Shown here: positions 1 through 9,000 of the stretch, piece after piece
Position numbering within the stretch: the stretch's first letter is position 1
Layout: each line of letters starts with the position of its first letter
Source of the DNA: Xylanimonas allomyrinae
GTDB taxonomy: Bacteria; Actinomycetota; Actinomycetes; Actinomycetales; Cellulomonadaceae
DNA length: 64,000 bases
Assembly: GCF_004135345.1 (NCBI RefSeq)
Contig: NZ_CP035495.1
Coordinates: 2,480,001-2,544,000, forward strand
Reading direction: 5' to 3'
Position numbers and translations under genes: made by a program
Notes under the pieces: model-generated
The model's database searches: none
What the model was told of the DNA's origin: nothing
Seen by the model: only the letters and a program-made list of their open reading frames with translations

Positions 1-1497
1 CAGGCCGTCCTCGGGCGCGCCGAGCGGCAGCTCGTCCTGCTCGAGCAGGTGCTTGCCGAGCTGGTCCTCGGGCGGCAGCTCGATCGGGTACTTGCCCGTG
101 AAGCACGCGGCGCACAGCTGCGAGGCGGGCTGCTGCGTCGCGGCGATCATGCCGTCGAGCGAGATGTACCCCAGCGAGTCGGCGCCGAGCGACTGGCCGA
201 TCTCGTCGACCGCCAGGCCGTTGGCGATGAGCTCGGCGCGCGAGGCGAAGTCGATGCCGTAGAAGCACGGCCACGTGACGGGCGGCGAGGAGATGCGCAC
301 GTGCACCTCGGCCGCGCCCGCCTCGCGCAGCATCCGCACCAGGGCGCGCTGGGTGTTGCCGCGCACGATCGAGTCGTCGACGACGACGAGCCGCTTGCCG
401 CGGATGACCTCGCGCAGCGGGTTGAGCTTGAGGCGGATGCCGAGCTGGCGCAGCGTGTCCGACGGCTGGATGAACGTGCGGCCCACGTACGCGTTCTTGG
501 TCAGGCCCTGCCCGAACGGGATGCCCGACTCCTGCGCGTACCCGACGGCGGCCGGTGTGCCCGACTCGGGCGTCGGGATGACGAGGTCGGCCTCGACGGG
601 GTGCTCCTTGGCGAGCGCCCGGCCCATCTCGACGCGCGCGGAGTGCACGGAGCGACCGTTGATGACGGTGTCGGGGCGGGCCAGGTACACGTACTCGAAG
701 ACGCACCCGGCACGCTGCGGCTCGGCGAACTTGCGCGACCGCAGGCCGTCCCCGTCGATCATGATGAGCTCGCCCGGCTCGACCTCGCGCACGTACGACG
801 CGCCGACGATGTCGAGGGCCGGCGTCTCGGACGCCACGACCCAGCCGCGTTCGAGGCGGCCCAGCACGAGCGGGCGCACCCCCTGCGGGTCGCGCGCGGC
901 GTACAGGGTGCGCTCGTCCATGAAGACGAGCGAGAACGCCCCGCGCAGACGCGGCAGCACCTCGAGCGCCGTCGCCTCCAGGGTGTGGTCGGGGTCCCCG
1001 GCCAGCAGCGCGGTGACGAGCGCCGTGTCGGTGGTGTTGCCGCGGGCGAGCTCGCCCCGGCGCTGCGCGCCGTAGCGCTCGGCGACCAGGTTGACGAGCT
1101 CGGCCGAGTTCGTGAGGTTGCCGTTGTGGCCCAGGGCCACGGTGCCCGACGCCGTCGCGCCGAGCGTCGGCTGTGCGTTCTCCCACGTGACCCCGCCCGT
1201 GGTCGAGTAGCGGCAGTGGCCGACGGCGATGTGGCCGCGCAGCGCGTCGAGCGCCGTCTCGTCGAAGACCTGGGACACGAGGCCCATGTCCTTGTAGACG
1301 AGGATCTGCTCTCCGTTCGAGGTGGCGATGCCGGCAGACTCCTGGCCGCGGTGCTGGAGCGCGTACAGCCCGAAGTAGGCGAGCTTCGCGACCTCCTCAC
1401 CGGGAGCCCAGACCCCGAAGACGCCGCACGCGTCTTGAGGGCCCTTCTCGCCGGGCATCAGGTCATGGTTGAGGCGACCGTCAGGGCGCAAAGGCAT
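1..1497 (-). CDS. purF: amidophosphoribosyltransferase PurF (3' end outside window)
   Basis: Catalyses the first step of de novo purine synthesis: glutamine plus PRPP gives 5-phosphoribosylamine. The 499 codons present run from an N-terminal glutamine amidotransferase (nucleophile Cys24 in DACGVFG after a short propeptide, then LQHRGQESAG) into the phosphoribosyltransferase domain with the PRPP loop VVVDDSIVRGNT near residues 370-381. The frame is still open at base 1, so only the C-terminus is missing. The start is the ATG at 1497, which leaves the propeptide usual for this family. The gene upstream ends 10 bases away, so the two may be cotranscribed. purL lies about 38 kb away in the same orientation. 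Identity is near certain. Confidence 0.97.
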   Translation of the reverse strand, partial: MPLRPDGRLNHDLMPGEKGPQDACGVFGVWAPGEEVAKLAYFGLYALQHRGQESAGIATSNGEQILVYKDMGLVSQVFDETALDALRGHIAVGHCRYSTTGGVTWENAQPTLGATASGTVALGHNGNLTNSAELVNLVAERYGAQRRGELARGNTTDTALVTALLAGDPDHTLEATALEVLPRLRGAFSLVFMDERTLYAARDPQGVRPLVLGRLERGWVVASETPALDIVGASYVREVEPGELIMIDGDGLRSRKFAEPQRAGCVFEYVYLARPDTVINGRSVHSARVEMGRALAKEHPVEADLVIPTPESGTPAAVGYAQESGIPFGQGLTKNAYVGRTFIQPSDTLRQLGIRLKLNPLREVIRGKRLVVVDDSIVRGNTQRALVRMLREAGAAEVHVRISSPPVTWPCFYGIDFASRAELIANGLAVDEIGQSLGADSLGYISLDGMIAATQQPASQLCAACFTGKYPIELPPEDQLGKHLLEQDELPLGAPEDGL

Positions 1498-1507
1498 GCC
1501 TCAAGTA

Positions 1508-1924
1508 TCACACGGAGCGATTGGCGTCACGGCGCCGCACGCTGCGGCGGTCGACGACGCTCGCGACCAGGCCCGCGAGCAGGGTCGTCAGCGCCGTCGT
1601 GCCCAGGACGGTCACCGTCAGCCACACACCGGGCTTGCCGAGCTCCTGGTCGCGGCCCGGCTCGAACGTGGACAGCAGGTAGAGCCCGAAGGCGAGGCCC
1701 AGCACGAGGCCCGCGACGACGCCGACCACGAAGAAGCCCTTGTACCGGGGGGCCCGGCGGACGGTGGCCGGATCGACGAGCGCCCGCACGTCGACGTCGG
1801 CGGGCACGGTGTCGGGCACGGTGTCGGGCACGGTGTCGGGCACAGCCGCGGGCTCGGGTGCAGGCTCAGCCGCGGGTTCGGACTCGGGCGCGGGGGCGTG
1901 GTCTGGCTCGGGCGCGGTGCTCAC
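1508..1924 (-). CDS. small membrane protein with Pro/Glu-rich N-terminus
   Basis: Function unknown. The 138-residue protein starts with an acidic, Pro/Ala/Glu-rich segment containing PDTV repeated three times, encoded by a 12-bp tandem repeat near 1800-1845. Two hydrophobic helices follow (GFFVVGVVAGLVLGLAFGLY and a second around LTVTVLGTTALTTLLAGLVA), then a basic tail, so a two-pass inner-membrane protein is likely. I chose the GTG at 1924; an upstream in-frame start at 1963 is possible but adds a basic stretch without support. It sits immediately upstream of purF with 10 bases between, which suggests cotranscription but gives no clear functional link. Confidence 0.75.
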   Translation of the reverse strand: MSTAPEPDHAPAPESEPAAEPAPEPAAVPDTVPDTVPDTVPADVDVRALVDPATVRRAPRYKGFFVVGVVAGLVLGLAFGLYLLSTFEPGRDQELGKPGVWLTVTVLGTTALTTLLAGLVASVVDRRSVRRRDANRSV

Positions 1925-1967
1925 CCGGCCAGGGTAGCCGCGTGCCCCCACACGCCCGCACACGCCG

Positions 1968-2005
1968 GAGGCCGGGCCCTCCCCTCGCGGGGACGGCCCG
2001 GCCTC
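1968..2005 (-). terminator. strong hairpin after the nuclease gene
   Basis: Perfect 11-bp stem (GAGGCCGGGCC with GGCCCGGCCTC) with an inner CCCC/GGGG extension. It lies just downstream of the secreted nuclease stop at 2035 and upstream of the next gene. There is no T-run, as is common for GC-rich actinobacterial terminators. Confidence 0.6.
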
Positions 2006-2034
2006 GGGCGGTCAGGGGTGCGGCAGAGCCGGCG

Positions 2035-5000
2035 TCAGATCGCCCCCAGGTCCTTCCACGGGCCGTACGCGTCGGCCCCCGGCTCCTGGTTGCGGGTCCA
2101 CCACTGGGCCTTCCAGCGGTGCCCGTCGTGGACCACCGTCTCGCCGCCCGTGTAGACCCACGAGCCGGTCCACTCGAGGAACGTGCCGGCCGGCGTCTTC
2201 ACCTCGGCGCCGATCTCCATCCACGATCCCCAGGGCGAGGCGTCGGGGGCCGTGCCCAGCGTCCACCACTGGGCCTGGTACGCCGTGCCGTGGTAGGTCA
2301 CCTTCTCGCCGCCGGTGTAGACGAGGCCCGGCAGGAACGCCGGGTACAGCGGGGCCGGGGCGGCCTCGACCGTGACCGGCAGCAGCGTCGTCGTGCCCGA
2401 CGGCGTCGCGACCACCTTGAGCGCGTAGGCACCCGCCGCGGTCCCGGCCGGGATCGTGACGGCGACCGTGGCGGCACCGCCGCTGACGGCCGTCTCGCCC
2501 AGGGCGACGCCGTCGGACGCGGTGTCACCGGCGGGAACGAGCGAGACGGACGCCGACGTGTTGGCCGGGGAGCCCAGCGAGGTCAGGTCGAGCCCGCTCA
2601 GGGACGCCGTGGCCTGGCCCCCGGCCGTGACCGTGCCAGGCAGGGTGCCGGCGACGGTCCGCGTGCGGGCGAACGACGGCGTGAGCGGCGAGTTGGCCTT
2701 GATGTAGTCGATCCACGCGTCACGGTCGACGAGGCCCGAGTCGCGCACGTCGGTCGCCTGCGTGAAGGCGCGGAAGTTGTCGCCGCCCGTGCCGAGGAAG
2801 CTGAACGTCGCCACCCGGAAGGTGTCCGTGGGCTTGACCAGCGTGCCGTTCACGTAGACCGCCAGGACGTTGCCGCCCGGGGTGGCGTTGCCGTCGGCCG
2901 TCTTGGCGACCCACGTGACGTTGTCGGACAGGCCCAGGGCCAGGTACGGGCGCGACGGGCGCGTGCCGTCCGTGTTGGTCTGCCACTGCTGCTCGAGGAC
3001 CTCCGTGAGCTGGGCACCCGTGAGCGTCAGCGTCCAGAGGTTGTTGACGAACGGCAGCACCGCGTTGGCCTCGGCGTACGTGATGACGCCGTCGTCTCCC
3101 TTGAGGAGCTCGGCCCGCAGGCCGCCCGGGTTGACGATGCCGATCTGCGCGCCGCCGCGCTCCGGGGAGGCGAGCGAGTCGCGCAGCGCGTCGCCCACGA
3201 GGTTGCCCAGCGTGGACTCGGACGCGCGGTCGTCGCGGGCGCCGCCCGCGAAGGCCGTCGTGATGTCGGCCGTGACCTTGCCCACCGGCTGCGAGCCGAT
3301 GACGTCGGCCTGGGCGAGCGCCGCGTCGACGATCGTCTTGACCTGCGCCACGCGCGGGTAGGTGGCGACCAGCTCGGCCGCGGGCGTCGTCGAGCGGGGG
3401 ACGTTCTCGACCGTGTAGTCGGTGACCTCGTCGGTCGCGGGGTCGACGGTCAGCGACGTGTGGCCGACGAACTCGCCGTAGTTGCCCGTCTGGATGATCG
3501 GGCGCGTGCGGTCGGTGCCCGTGATCGGGGCGTCCCACGCGTACTGCTTGTGGGTGTGGCCGGTGAGGATGGCGGCCACGCGCGGGTCGGTGTCGGTGAC
3601 GATCTCGGCGAACGGGCCGCCCGCGGCGACCTCCTGCTCGAGCGTTGCACCGTCGGGCGTGCCGGCGGAGGCGCCGTCGTGCACGAGGGCGATCACGACG
3701 TCGGCCTCGCCGTTGGCGGGGTCGCCGTCCTTGAGCTGGGCGGTGACGCGGTTGAGCGCCTCGACCGGGTCGCCGAAGTCGAGGCCGGAGACGCCGGCCG
3801 GCGAGACGAGCGACGGGGTCTCCTGCGTGACGACGCCCACGAAGCCGACGTCGAGACCGTTGACCTCCTCGACGTCGTACTCCGGCAGTGCCGGTGTCGT
3901 CGTGCCCTTGGTGTAGACGTTGGCGCCCAGGTACGGGAAGCCGGACTGGTCGGCGACGCGGCCCGTGAGGTCCGCGAAGCCCTGGTCGAACTCGTGGTTG
4001 CCGACGGCGCTGACCTTCAGGCCCAGCGCGTCGAGCACGTCGAGCGTCGGGGTGTCCTGCTGGAGCGCGGAGGCGAACAGCGAGGCGCCGATGTTGTCGC
4101 CCGCCGAGACGAAGACGGTGCCGTCCGGGTTCTGGGCGCGCAGCTGCTCGACGGTGCCCGCGACGTTGACCGTGCTGGCGTCGATGCGGCCGTGGAAGTC
4201 GTTGAGGTTGACGATGTCCAGGTCGACCGGGCCGGGGTTGCCGGCCTCGCCGCGCGTGAGGCCCACGACCACCGGGTCGTGGTCGGAGGACGCGTAGGGG
4301 TCGGGCGCGTAGAAGAGCGTGCCGTGGTAGTTGTACCGGCTGTACTCCAGCGCGATGGACTCCTCGGCGTTGATCTCCCAGATGTCCGCGCCCGTCGCGC
4401 GCTCGAGCGCGGGGGCGTTGAGGAGCACGTGGTCGAGCGAGCCGGACAGGCCGCTGAACGAGTACGAGTACTGACCGCTCGAAAGGTGCGACGCGGCGTC
4501 GGTGTATCCCGCCGCGTAGAGCACCTGCAGCGGGTCCTCCTGCGTGTAGGAGTTGAAGTCGCCGATGAGCGCGACGGCCTCGCCCGGCTCGGTCACCGTG
4601 CCGACCCAGTCACGCAGCGCGGTGGCCTGGCGGACGCGGGACTCGTTGGACGAGCCCTGGCCGTCGCCCGTGTCGGCGTCGCCCGGCCAGGGGCCGGCCG
4701 ACCCCTTCGACTTGAGGTGGTTGACCGCGACGAAGAACGGCTCGCCGCCGCCCACGGGCGCGAACTCCTGCCCGATCGGCTCGCGCGCGTTGTCGAACGC
4801 CTGCCCGGCGGCCGACGCCGTGCCCAGCGCGCGCGACTGCCCGACGCGCTCGACGGCGGCCGGCTTGTAGATGATCGCGTTGCTGATGACGTCCATCTCG
4901 GCCGGGTCCGGCAGCTCCGACGACGACGGTACGTAGGCCCACACGTCCGAGCCGGCCGCCTCGTTGAGGGCGGCGACCAGCGTGGCCACGGCCTCGTCCT

Positions 5001-6798
5001 TCGGCTCGCCCAGCGCGACCGAGTTCTCGATCTCCAGCAGGCCCACGACGTCGGCGTCGACCGCGTTGATCGCAGCGACGATCTTGCTCTGCTGACGCTG
5101 GAGGCTAGCGGCGTCCCACGCGCCGCGCGGGCCGTTGCCCGGGCACGTGTTGACCGCGATGGGGTTGCCCTGGCGGTCGGCGTAGTACGAGCAGCCGCCG
5201 TAGGCGTCGCCCGTCGTCGTGAAGTAGTTGAGCACGTTGAACGTGGCGACCTTGAGGTCTCCGCCCACGTTCTGCGGGGCCGCGGTGCGGGTGTGCTCGA
5301 ACGTCACCGGCGTGGGGCCGCCGGCCGTGACCTGGTGGGTCGGGTTGAGCTTCCATGCGTCGTTGCGGTAGTCGACGATCACCGGCTCGGTGAACGTCAC
5401 GGCCGCGCCGACCCGCACCGGGTCGTCGAGCGAGACGTAGGGCGGCGTCAGGCCGCTGTTGGCCGAGCTGAGGAAGTTGAGCGTCGAGGCGTCGTCGAGC
5501 ACCACGCCGCGGGCGGCGTTGTCGGCCTTGATCGCCTCGGCCTCGGTGCTGCCCGGGCGGGCGGCGTCGGTCCACTGGATCAGCGGCGTGTCACCGGCGG
5601 CCAGGCCGACCTCCGAGTACTGGTTGGCCGTGTAGGCGTTGCTCACGGTGAACGCGCCCGGGGCGTAGAGCATCGACTCGATGGACTCGCGCTGCGCGGC
5701 CGAGCCCGGCCAGGCGGCCGTCGCCGGGGCGACCGGTGCGGCGTCGGGCAGGAGGGCCAGGTGCTGCGTGCCGTCGACGGTGATCTCGGTCAGGCCGTTG
5801 AACTCGCTCACGGTGCCCGTCACCTGGACGGTCTGGCCGACGCGGACCGCGGCAACCGTCGAGGACGAGTAGACGAAGACGGCGTCCGAGGCGGTGTGCG
5901 TCGTCAGGTCGAGCGCGCCGCCCGTGCCCGGCGTCTGGATGACGTAGCCGTTGAGGCCGCCGGTCGGGTAGGCCGCGGTGACGACGCCCGTCGTCGTGAC
6001 GGTCTGGCCCACGAGCGGCGAGGCCGCGCCCGTGCCCTGGATCTGCGCGATCGTGTGCGTGTCCTGGCCCGGGGTGGCGGTCGGCGTGGGATCGGGCGTC
6101 GGCGTCGGCGTCGGGTCGGGGTCGGGCGTGCCGCCCGTGTCGGCGGCGTTGGCCGGTGTCGGCGCTCCCGCCACGAAGTCCGCGCCGTTGACGCCCGTGT
6201 TGGCGTGGTCGGCGCGCGCGATCGAGGTGCTGTTCGACGTCGCGGGGGCCGCGGTGGCTCCGGCCCAGGCGTTGACGCCCGATCCCCAGCCGACCAGGTC
6301 GACGACGTCGGGGACCGTGGCGCAGGCGGCGCCCGTGCAGCCCAGCCGCGTCGTGGTCTGGACGAGCGCGACCTTCGCGCCCGTGCCCGACATCGCGATG
6401 GTGCCGGTGGCGTCGGGCGCCGGCAGCGACGGCAGCGCGGTGTTCGCGCCGAACGCCTCGCCGACGAGGTAGTGCCCGTGGGCGGGGATGGTGCCCGTGA
6501 GGTTGGTCTGGGCGCCGTTGGCCCAGGTGCCGCCGCTCGACGCGTACTGGATCGACCAGCCCGCGAGCGAGACGGGCTCATCGGTGGTGTTCCACAGCTC
6601 GACGAAGTCCTGGCTCAGCGGCGCGCCGCTGTTGCCGCCGCCTCCGAACACCTCGTCGATGACGACCGGGGACTGCGGGCTGACGTTCGCCGCCGCGGGG
6701 GCGGCGAGCGCGAGAGTGGTAGGGACGGCGACGGCCGCGGACAGGAGCGCCGCGAGGGCGCCCTTCCTGCGTCGTCCGGCAGGGGACGTGATGGTCAC
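2035..6798 (-). CDS. secreted multidomain nuclease / 5'-nucleotidase with C-terminal carbohydrate-binding repeats
   Basis: Probably degrades extracellular nucleic acid and dephosphorylates the nucleotides, for phosphate and nucleoside scavenging. The 1587-residue protein has a signal peptide ending near APAAAN, a lamin-tail domain (about 45-160), an OB-like ExeM/NucH segment (about 290-390), an endonuclease/exonuclease/phosphatase domain (about 514-850, starting LKVATFNVLNYF), a UshA-type metallophosphatase (about 858-1110: NLNDFHGRID, SAGDN, GNHEFDQG, GHTHKQY) and the 5'-nucleotidase C-terminal domain (about 1165-1330). It ends in an Ig-like stretch and two CBM5/12-like repeats (VYTGGE...QAQWWT). 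The GTG at 6798 has a GAGGAG site 6 bases upstream; an upstream ATG at 6921 has no such site and would bury the signal peptide. Confidence 0.93.
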   Translation of the reverse strand: MTITSPAGRRRKGALAALLSAAVAVPTTLALAAPAAANVSPQSPVVIDEVFGGGGNSGAPLSQDFVELWNTTDEPVSLAGWSIQYASSGGTWANGAQTNLTGTIPAHGHYLVGEAFGANTALPSLPAPDATGTIAMSGTGAKVALVQTTTRLGCTGAACATVPDVVDLVGWGSGVNAWAGATAAPATSNSTSIARADHANTGVNGADFVAGAPTPANAADTGGTPDPDPTPTPTPDPTPTATPGQDTHTIAQIQGTGAASPLVGQTVTTTGVVTAAYPTGGLNGYVIQTPGTGGALDLTTHTASDAVFVYSSSTVAAVRVGQTVQVTGTVSEFNGLTEITVDGTQHLALLPDAAPVAPATAAWPGSAAQRESIESMLYAPGAFTVSNAYTANQYSEVGLAAGDTPLIQWTDAARPGSTEAEAIKADNAARGVVLDDASTLNFLSSANSGLTPPYVSLDDPVRVGAAVTFTEPVIVDYRNDAWKLNPTHQVTAGGPTPVTFEHTRTAAPQNVGGDLKVATFNVLNYFTTTGDAYGGCSYYADRQGNPIAVNTCPGNGPRGAWDAASLQRQQSKIVAAINAVDADVVGLLEIENSVALGEPKDEAVATLVAALNEAAGSDVWAYVPSSSELPDPAEMDVISNAIIYKPAAVERVGQSRALGTASAAGQAFDNAREPIGQEFAPVGGGEPFFVAVNHLKSKGSAGPWPGDADTGDGQGSSNESRVRQATALRDWVGTVTEPGEAVALIGDFNSYTQEDPLQVLYAAGYTDAASHLSSGQYSYSFSGLSGSLDHVLLNAPALERATGADIWEINAEESIALEYSRYNYHGTLFYAPDPYASSDHDPVVVGLTRGEAGNPGPVDLDIVNLNDFHGRIDASTVNVAGTVEQLRAQNPDGTVFVSAGDNIGASLFASALQQDTPTLDVLDALGLKVSAVGNHEFDQGFADLTGRVADQSGFPYLGANVYTKGTTTPALPEYDVEEVNGLDVGFVGVVTQETPSLVSPAGVSGLDFGDPVEALNRVTAQLKDGDPANGEADVVIALVHDGASAGTPDGATLEQEVAAGGPFAEIVTDTDPRVAAILTGHTHKQYAWDAPITGTDRTRPIIQTGNYGEFVGHTSLTVDPATDEVTDYTVENVPRSTTPAAELVATYPRVAQVKTIVDAALAQADVIGSQPVGKVTADITTAFAGGARDDRASESTLGNLVGDALRDSLASPERGGAQIGIVNPGGLRAELLKGDDGVITYAEANAVLPFVNNLWTLTLTGAQLTEVLEQQWQTNTDGTRPSRPYLALGLSDNVTWVAKTADGNATPGGNVLAVYVNGTLVKPTDTFRVATFSFLGTGGDNFRAFTQATDVRDSGLVDRDAWIDYIKANSPLTPSFARTRTVAGTLPGTVTAGGQATASLSGLDLTSLGSPANTSASVSLVPAGDTASDGVALGETAVSGGAATVAVTIPAGTAAGAYALKVVATPSGTTTLLPVTVEAAPAPLYPAFLPGLVYTGGEKVTYHGTAYQAQWWTLGTAPDASPWGSWMEIGAEVKTPAGTFLEWTGSWVYTGGETVVHDGHRWKAQWWTRNQEPGADAYGPWKDLGAI

Positions 6799-6963
6799 AC
6801 TGGCTCCTCGGTGAATGCGCTGGTGGCGGACACACGCAAACAGGCACAGGTGAACCGGTAGTGAACGTTCTCCATCGCGACGGCGTCCGCCGGACGGCGA
6901 GCGCACAGTGACCGGGATCACGCTGCGAGGGGCACCGTATCCGCAGGTTGTGACGCGGGCATG

Positions 6964-7335
6964 TCAGCGCTCGCGCGCCGCCTGCAACGGAAGGAGCGAC
7001 GAGAGGTCCGAACGCTCGCCCGAGGCGCGCACGCGCCCGTCGTCGACGGCGTCGGCCCATCGCACGCGGCCGGTGACCAGGCCCAGCCACGTCTCGACGT
7101 CGGTCTCGACCACGTTGGGGGGCGTGCCGCGCGTGTGCCGGGGGCCGGGCACGGCCTGGACGGCACCGGCCGGCGGCACCCGCACCTCGACGGCGTTGCC
7201 GGGCGCGACGTCCGCGAGCTCCTCGAGCGTGAAGCGCACCGCCGTCGTCGTCTGCGCGCGCACGGCCTCACCACGCAGCCAGGCGCCGACGGCGGCGCGT
7301 CCGGCGGCGGGGTCGGTGCGGCGTCGGGCGGGCAT
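6964..7335 (-). CDS. sterol carrier family protein
   Basis: A 123-residue cytoplasmic protein resembling the short actinobacterial sterol-carrier (SCP2-like) family: an N-terminal helix ([12 protein letters not shown]), a central strand/helix region, and a conserved [26 protein letters not shown] segment (residues about 74-100), which is where these proteins are best conserved. The molecular role of this family in bacteria is not established, so I assign only the family. It lies 25 bases downstream of the RNB ribonuclease on the same strand and is probably cotranscribed with it. Confidence 0.8.
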   Translation of the reverse strand: MPARRRTDPAAGRAAVGAWLRGEAVRAQTTTAVRFTLEELADVAPGNAVEVRVPPAGAVQAVPGPRHTRGTPPNVVETDVETWLGLVTGRVRWADAVDDGRVRASGERSDLSSLLPLQAARER

Positions 7336-7360
7336 GGCGCGACCCTATCCGCCCGCCCCG

Positions 7361-8848
7361 TCAGAGGCGGAAGCGGACGCGGCGCTCCGGCACCGACGCC
7401 TCGGCGAGCGTCACGCGCGTGCGCGCACCGAGCGGCAGGTTCTCACCGTCGACGCGGGCGCGCACCGCGGGGTCGCGCAGCACCACCTCGCCGCGGGTCG
7501 CGGGTCGGCCGTTGCGCTCCTCGACCTCGACGACGACGGCGTCGAACGTCTGGCCCACGCGCGCGCCCAGCAGCGCGGCCTCGACGACGTCGACGCACGA
7601 GCGCTCGAAGGACGACGCGACGCGGCCCGTCGTGCTCATGGTGCGCGGCAGGCCGGGCAGCGCGTCGGCGACCCAGCGCGGCACGTCGCGCCCGCCCGAG
7701 TGGGCGAGGCACACCTCGATGCCGTAGCGGTCCACGAGGCGGCGCAACGGCGCGGTGACGTGCGCGTACTCGGCGGCGATGGCGGCGTGGCGGGCCCCGC
7801 CCTCGGCGGCCGAGGCGCCGTCCGGGAGCCGTACCGTCGTGCCGTCCTCGCCGGGCACGCCGAACGCGAGGTAGCCCGCGCCGCGGAACAGCGTGGTGGC
7901 CTCGTTGAGGAACGCCGCGTGCGTGGGGCGGCGCGACTCGAGCCGGTGCAGCAGCTCGGCGTACGGCAGGTCGTCGGGCCAGTCGATGCCCAGCGCGACG
8001 GCGGTGCGGCGCAGGCGGGCCAGGTCGCGCGGGTCGGCGGGCGGCAGCGTGCGGAAGATGCCGACTCCGGCCTCGCGCATCATGCGCGCCGCCGCGATGC
8101 CGGTCAGCAGCGAGATCTGCGCGTTCCAGCCCTCGACGGGCAGGGTGCGGCGGAAGGCCAGGGCGAACGAGCCGTCGGGCCGCTCGACGACCTCCTGCTC
8201 GGGCACGTCGAGCGACACGCCGCCGCGGTCTCGCTCGCGCGCCTGGCGCAGCCGGCCGACGTCGGCGAGGAGCTGGAGCGGCTCGGGCGCGGTGCCGTCG
8301 TCGAGCGCGGACTGTGCCTCGCCGTAGGTGAGGCGGGCGCGCGAGCGCACGAGCGCGCGCGCCACGGTCGCCGAGGTGAGCTCGCCGTGGGCGTCGAGGC
8401 CGATCGTCCACAGGGCTGCGGGGCGGTCCTCTCCGGGCAGGAGGCTCGCCGCGCCCTCGGACAGCACGGGCGGGTGCAGCGGCGTGCGCGTGTCGGGGCC
8501 GTAGACCGTGGTGCCGCGGCGGTGGACCTCGCGGTCCAGCCGGCTTCCCGGCGTCACGAAGGCGGCGACGTCGGCGATGGCGTAGCGCACGATGTACCCG
8601 TCGCCCGACGAGGCCACGTGGACGGCCTGGTCGAGGTCCATCGAGCCTGGCGGGTCGATGGTGACGAAGTCCACGTCACGGCGGTCCTGCCGGTCGCGGG
8701 TGACGTCACGGGCCGCGGCGGCGCGCGCCTCGTCGTTGACCGCGAGCGAGAACATCGCGGGGAGGCCGAGCTCCGCTCGCAGCGCTGCGAGCGCGGCCCG
8801 CACCTCGTCGGAGGAGGTCGAGGCGAGGCTGAGGTGTCGGGAAGGCAC
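7361..8848 (-). CDS. RNB-domain exoribonuclease (RNase II/R-like)
   Basis: Predicted 3'-5' exoribonuclease. The 495-residue protein is shorter than RNase II or R because it lacks N-terminal cold-shock domains. It opens directly with the catalytic RNB segment DFVTIDPPGSMDLDQAVHVA (Asp65, Asp71 and Asp73 in the metal-binding positions) and ends with a small beta-rich C-terminal domain (about 435-495). I chose the GTG at 8848 because it gives VPSRHLSLAS directly before the conserved region; upstream in-frame codons are low-complexity Arg-rich. This short form is common in actinobacteria. The divergent gene is the FNT channel, and the gene downstream is the sterol-carrier-like protein. Confidence 0.9.
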   Translation of the reverse strand: MPSRHLSLASTSSDEVRAALAALRAELGLPAMFSLAVNDEARAAAARDVTRDRQDRRDVDFVTIDPPGSMDLDQAVHVASSGDGYIVRYAIADVAAFVTPGSRLDREVHRRGTTVYGPDTRTPLHPPVLSEGAASLLPGEDRPAALWTIGLDAHGELTSATVARALVRSRARLTYGEAQSALDDGTAPEPLQLLADVGRLRQARERDRGGVSLDVPEQEVVERPDGSFALAFRRTLPVEGWNAQISLLTGIAAARMMREAGVGIFRTLPPADPRDLARLRRTAVALGIDWPDDLPYAELLHRLESRRPTHAAFLNEATTLFRGAGYLAFGVPGEDGTTVRLPDGASAAEGGARHAAIAAEYAHVTAPLRRLVDRYGIEVCLAHSGGRDVPRWVADALPGLPRTMSTTGRVASSFERSCVDVVEAALLGARVGQTFDAVVVEVEERNGRPATRGEVVLRDPAVRARVDGENLPLGARTRVTLAEASVPERRVRFRL

Positions 8849-8952
8849 GTCTCGACAGTAGGGCCGCGCACCGACGTCGGCGCGCCGACGCGGCCGCTGC
8901 ACGGGTGGGTCGTGCCGCGCGCGCCCGCTCGCTCGACGACGATCAGCGGGTC

Positions 8953-8968
8953 TACTATGGTCTGACCA
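8953..8968 (+). promoter_or_regulatory. -10 box overlapping a GntR/FadR-type operator
   Basis: TACTAT at 8953-8958 reads as a -10 element, and its last base begins the interrupted palindrome TGGTCTGACCA (8958-8968). That arrangement (TGGTC-N-GACCA) matches the consensus of FadR-subfamily GntR repressors. The start codon of the FNT gene is 32 bases further. No convincing -35 is visible, and no GntR gene lies in the window. Confidence 0.5.
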
Positions 8969-9000
8969 CATTCCTGCCACGCCGAGAAGCAGAGGCCGTC

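Noticed and set aside
49-6861. A 2270-codon open frame on the plus strand
   Set aside because: It is the antisense shadow of purF and the secreted nuclease; Arg/Val/Ala/Asp-rich with no recognisable domain.
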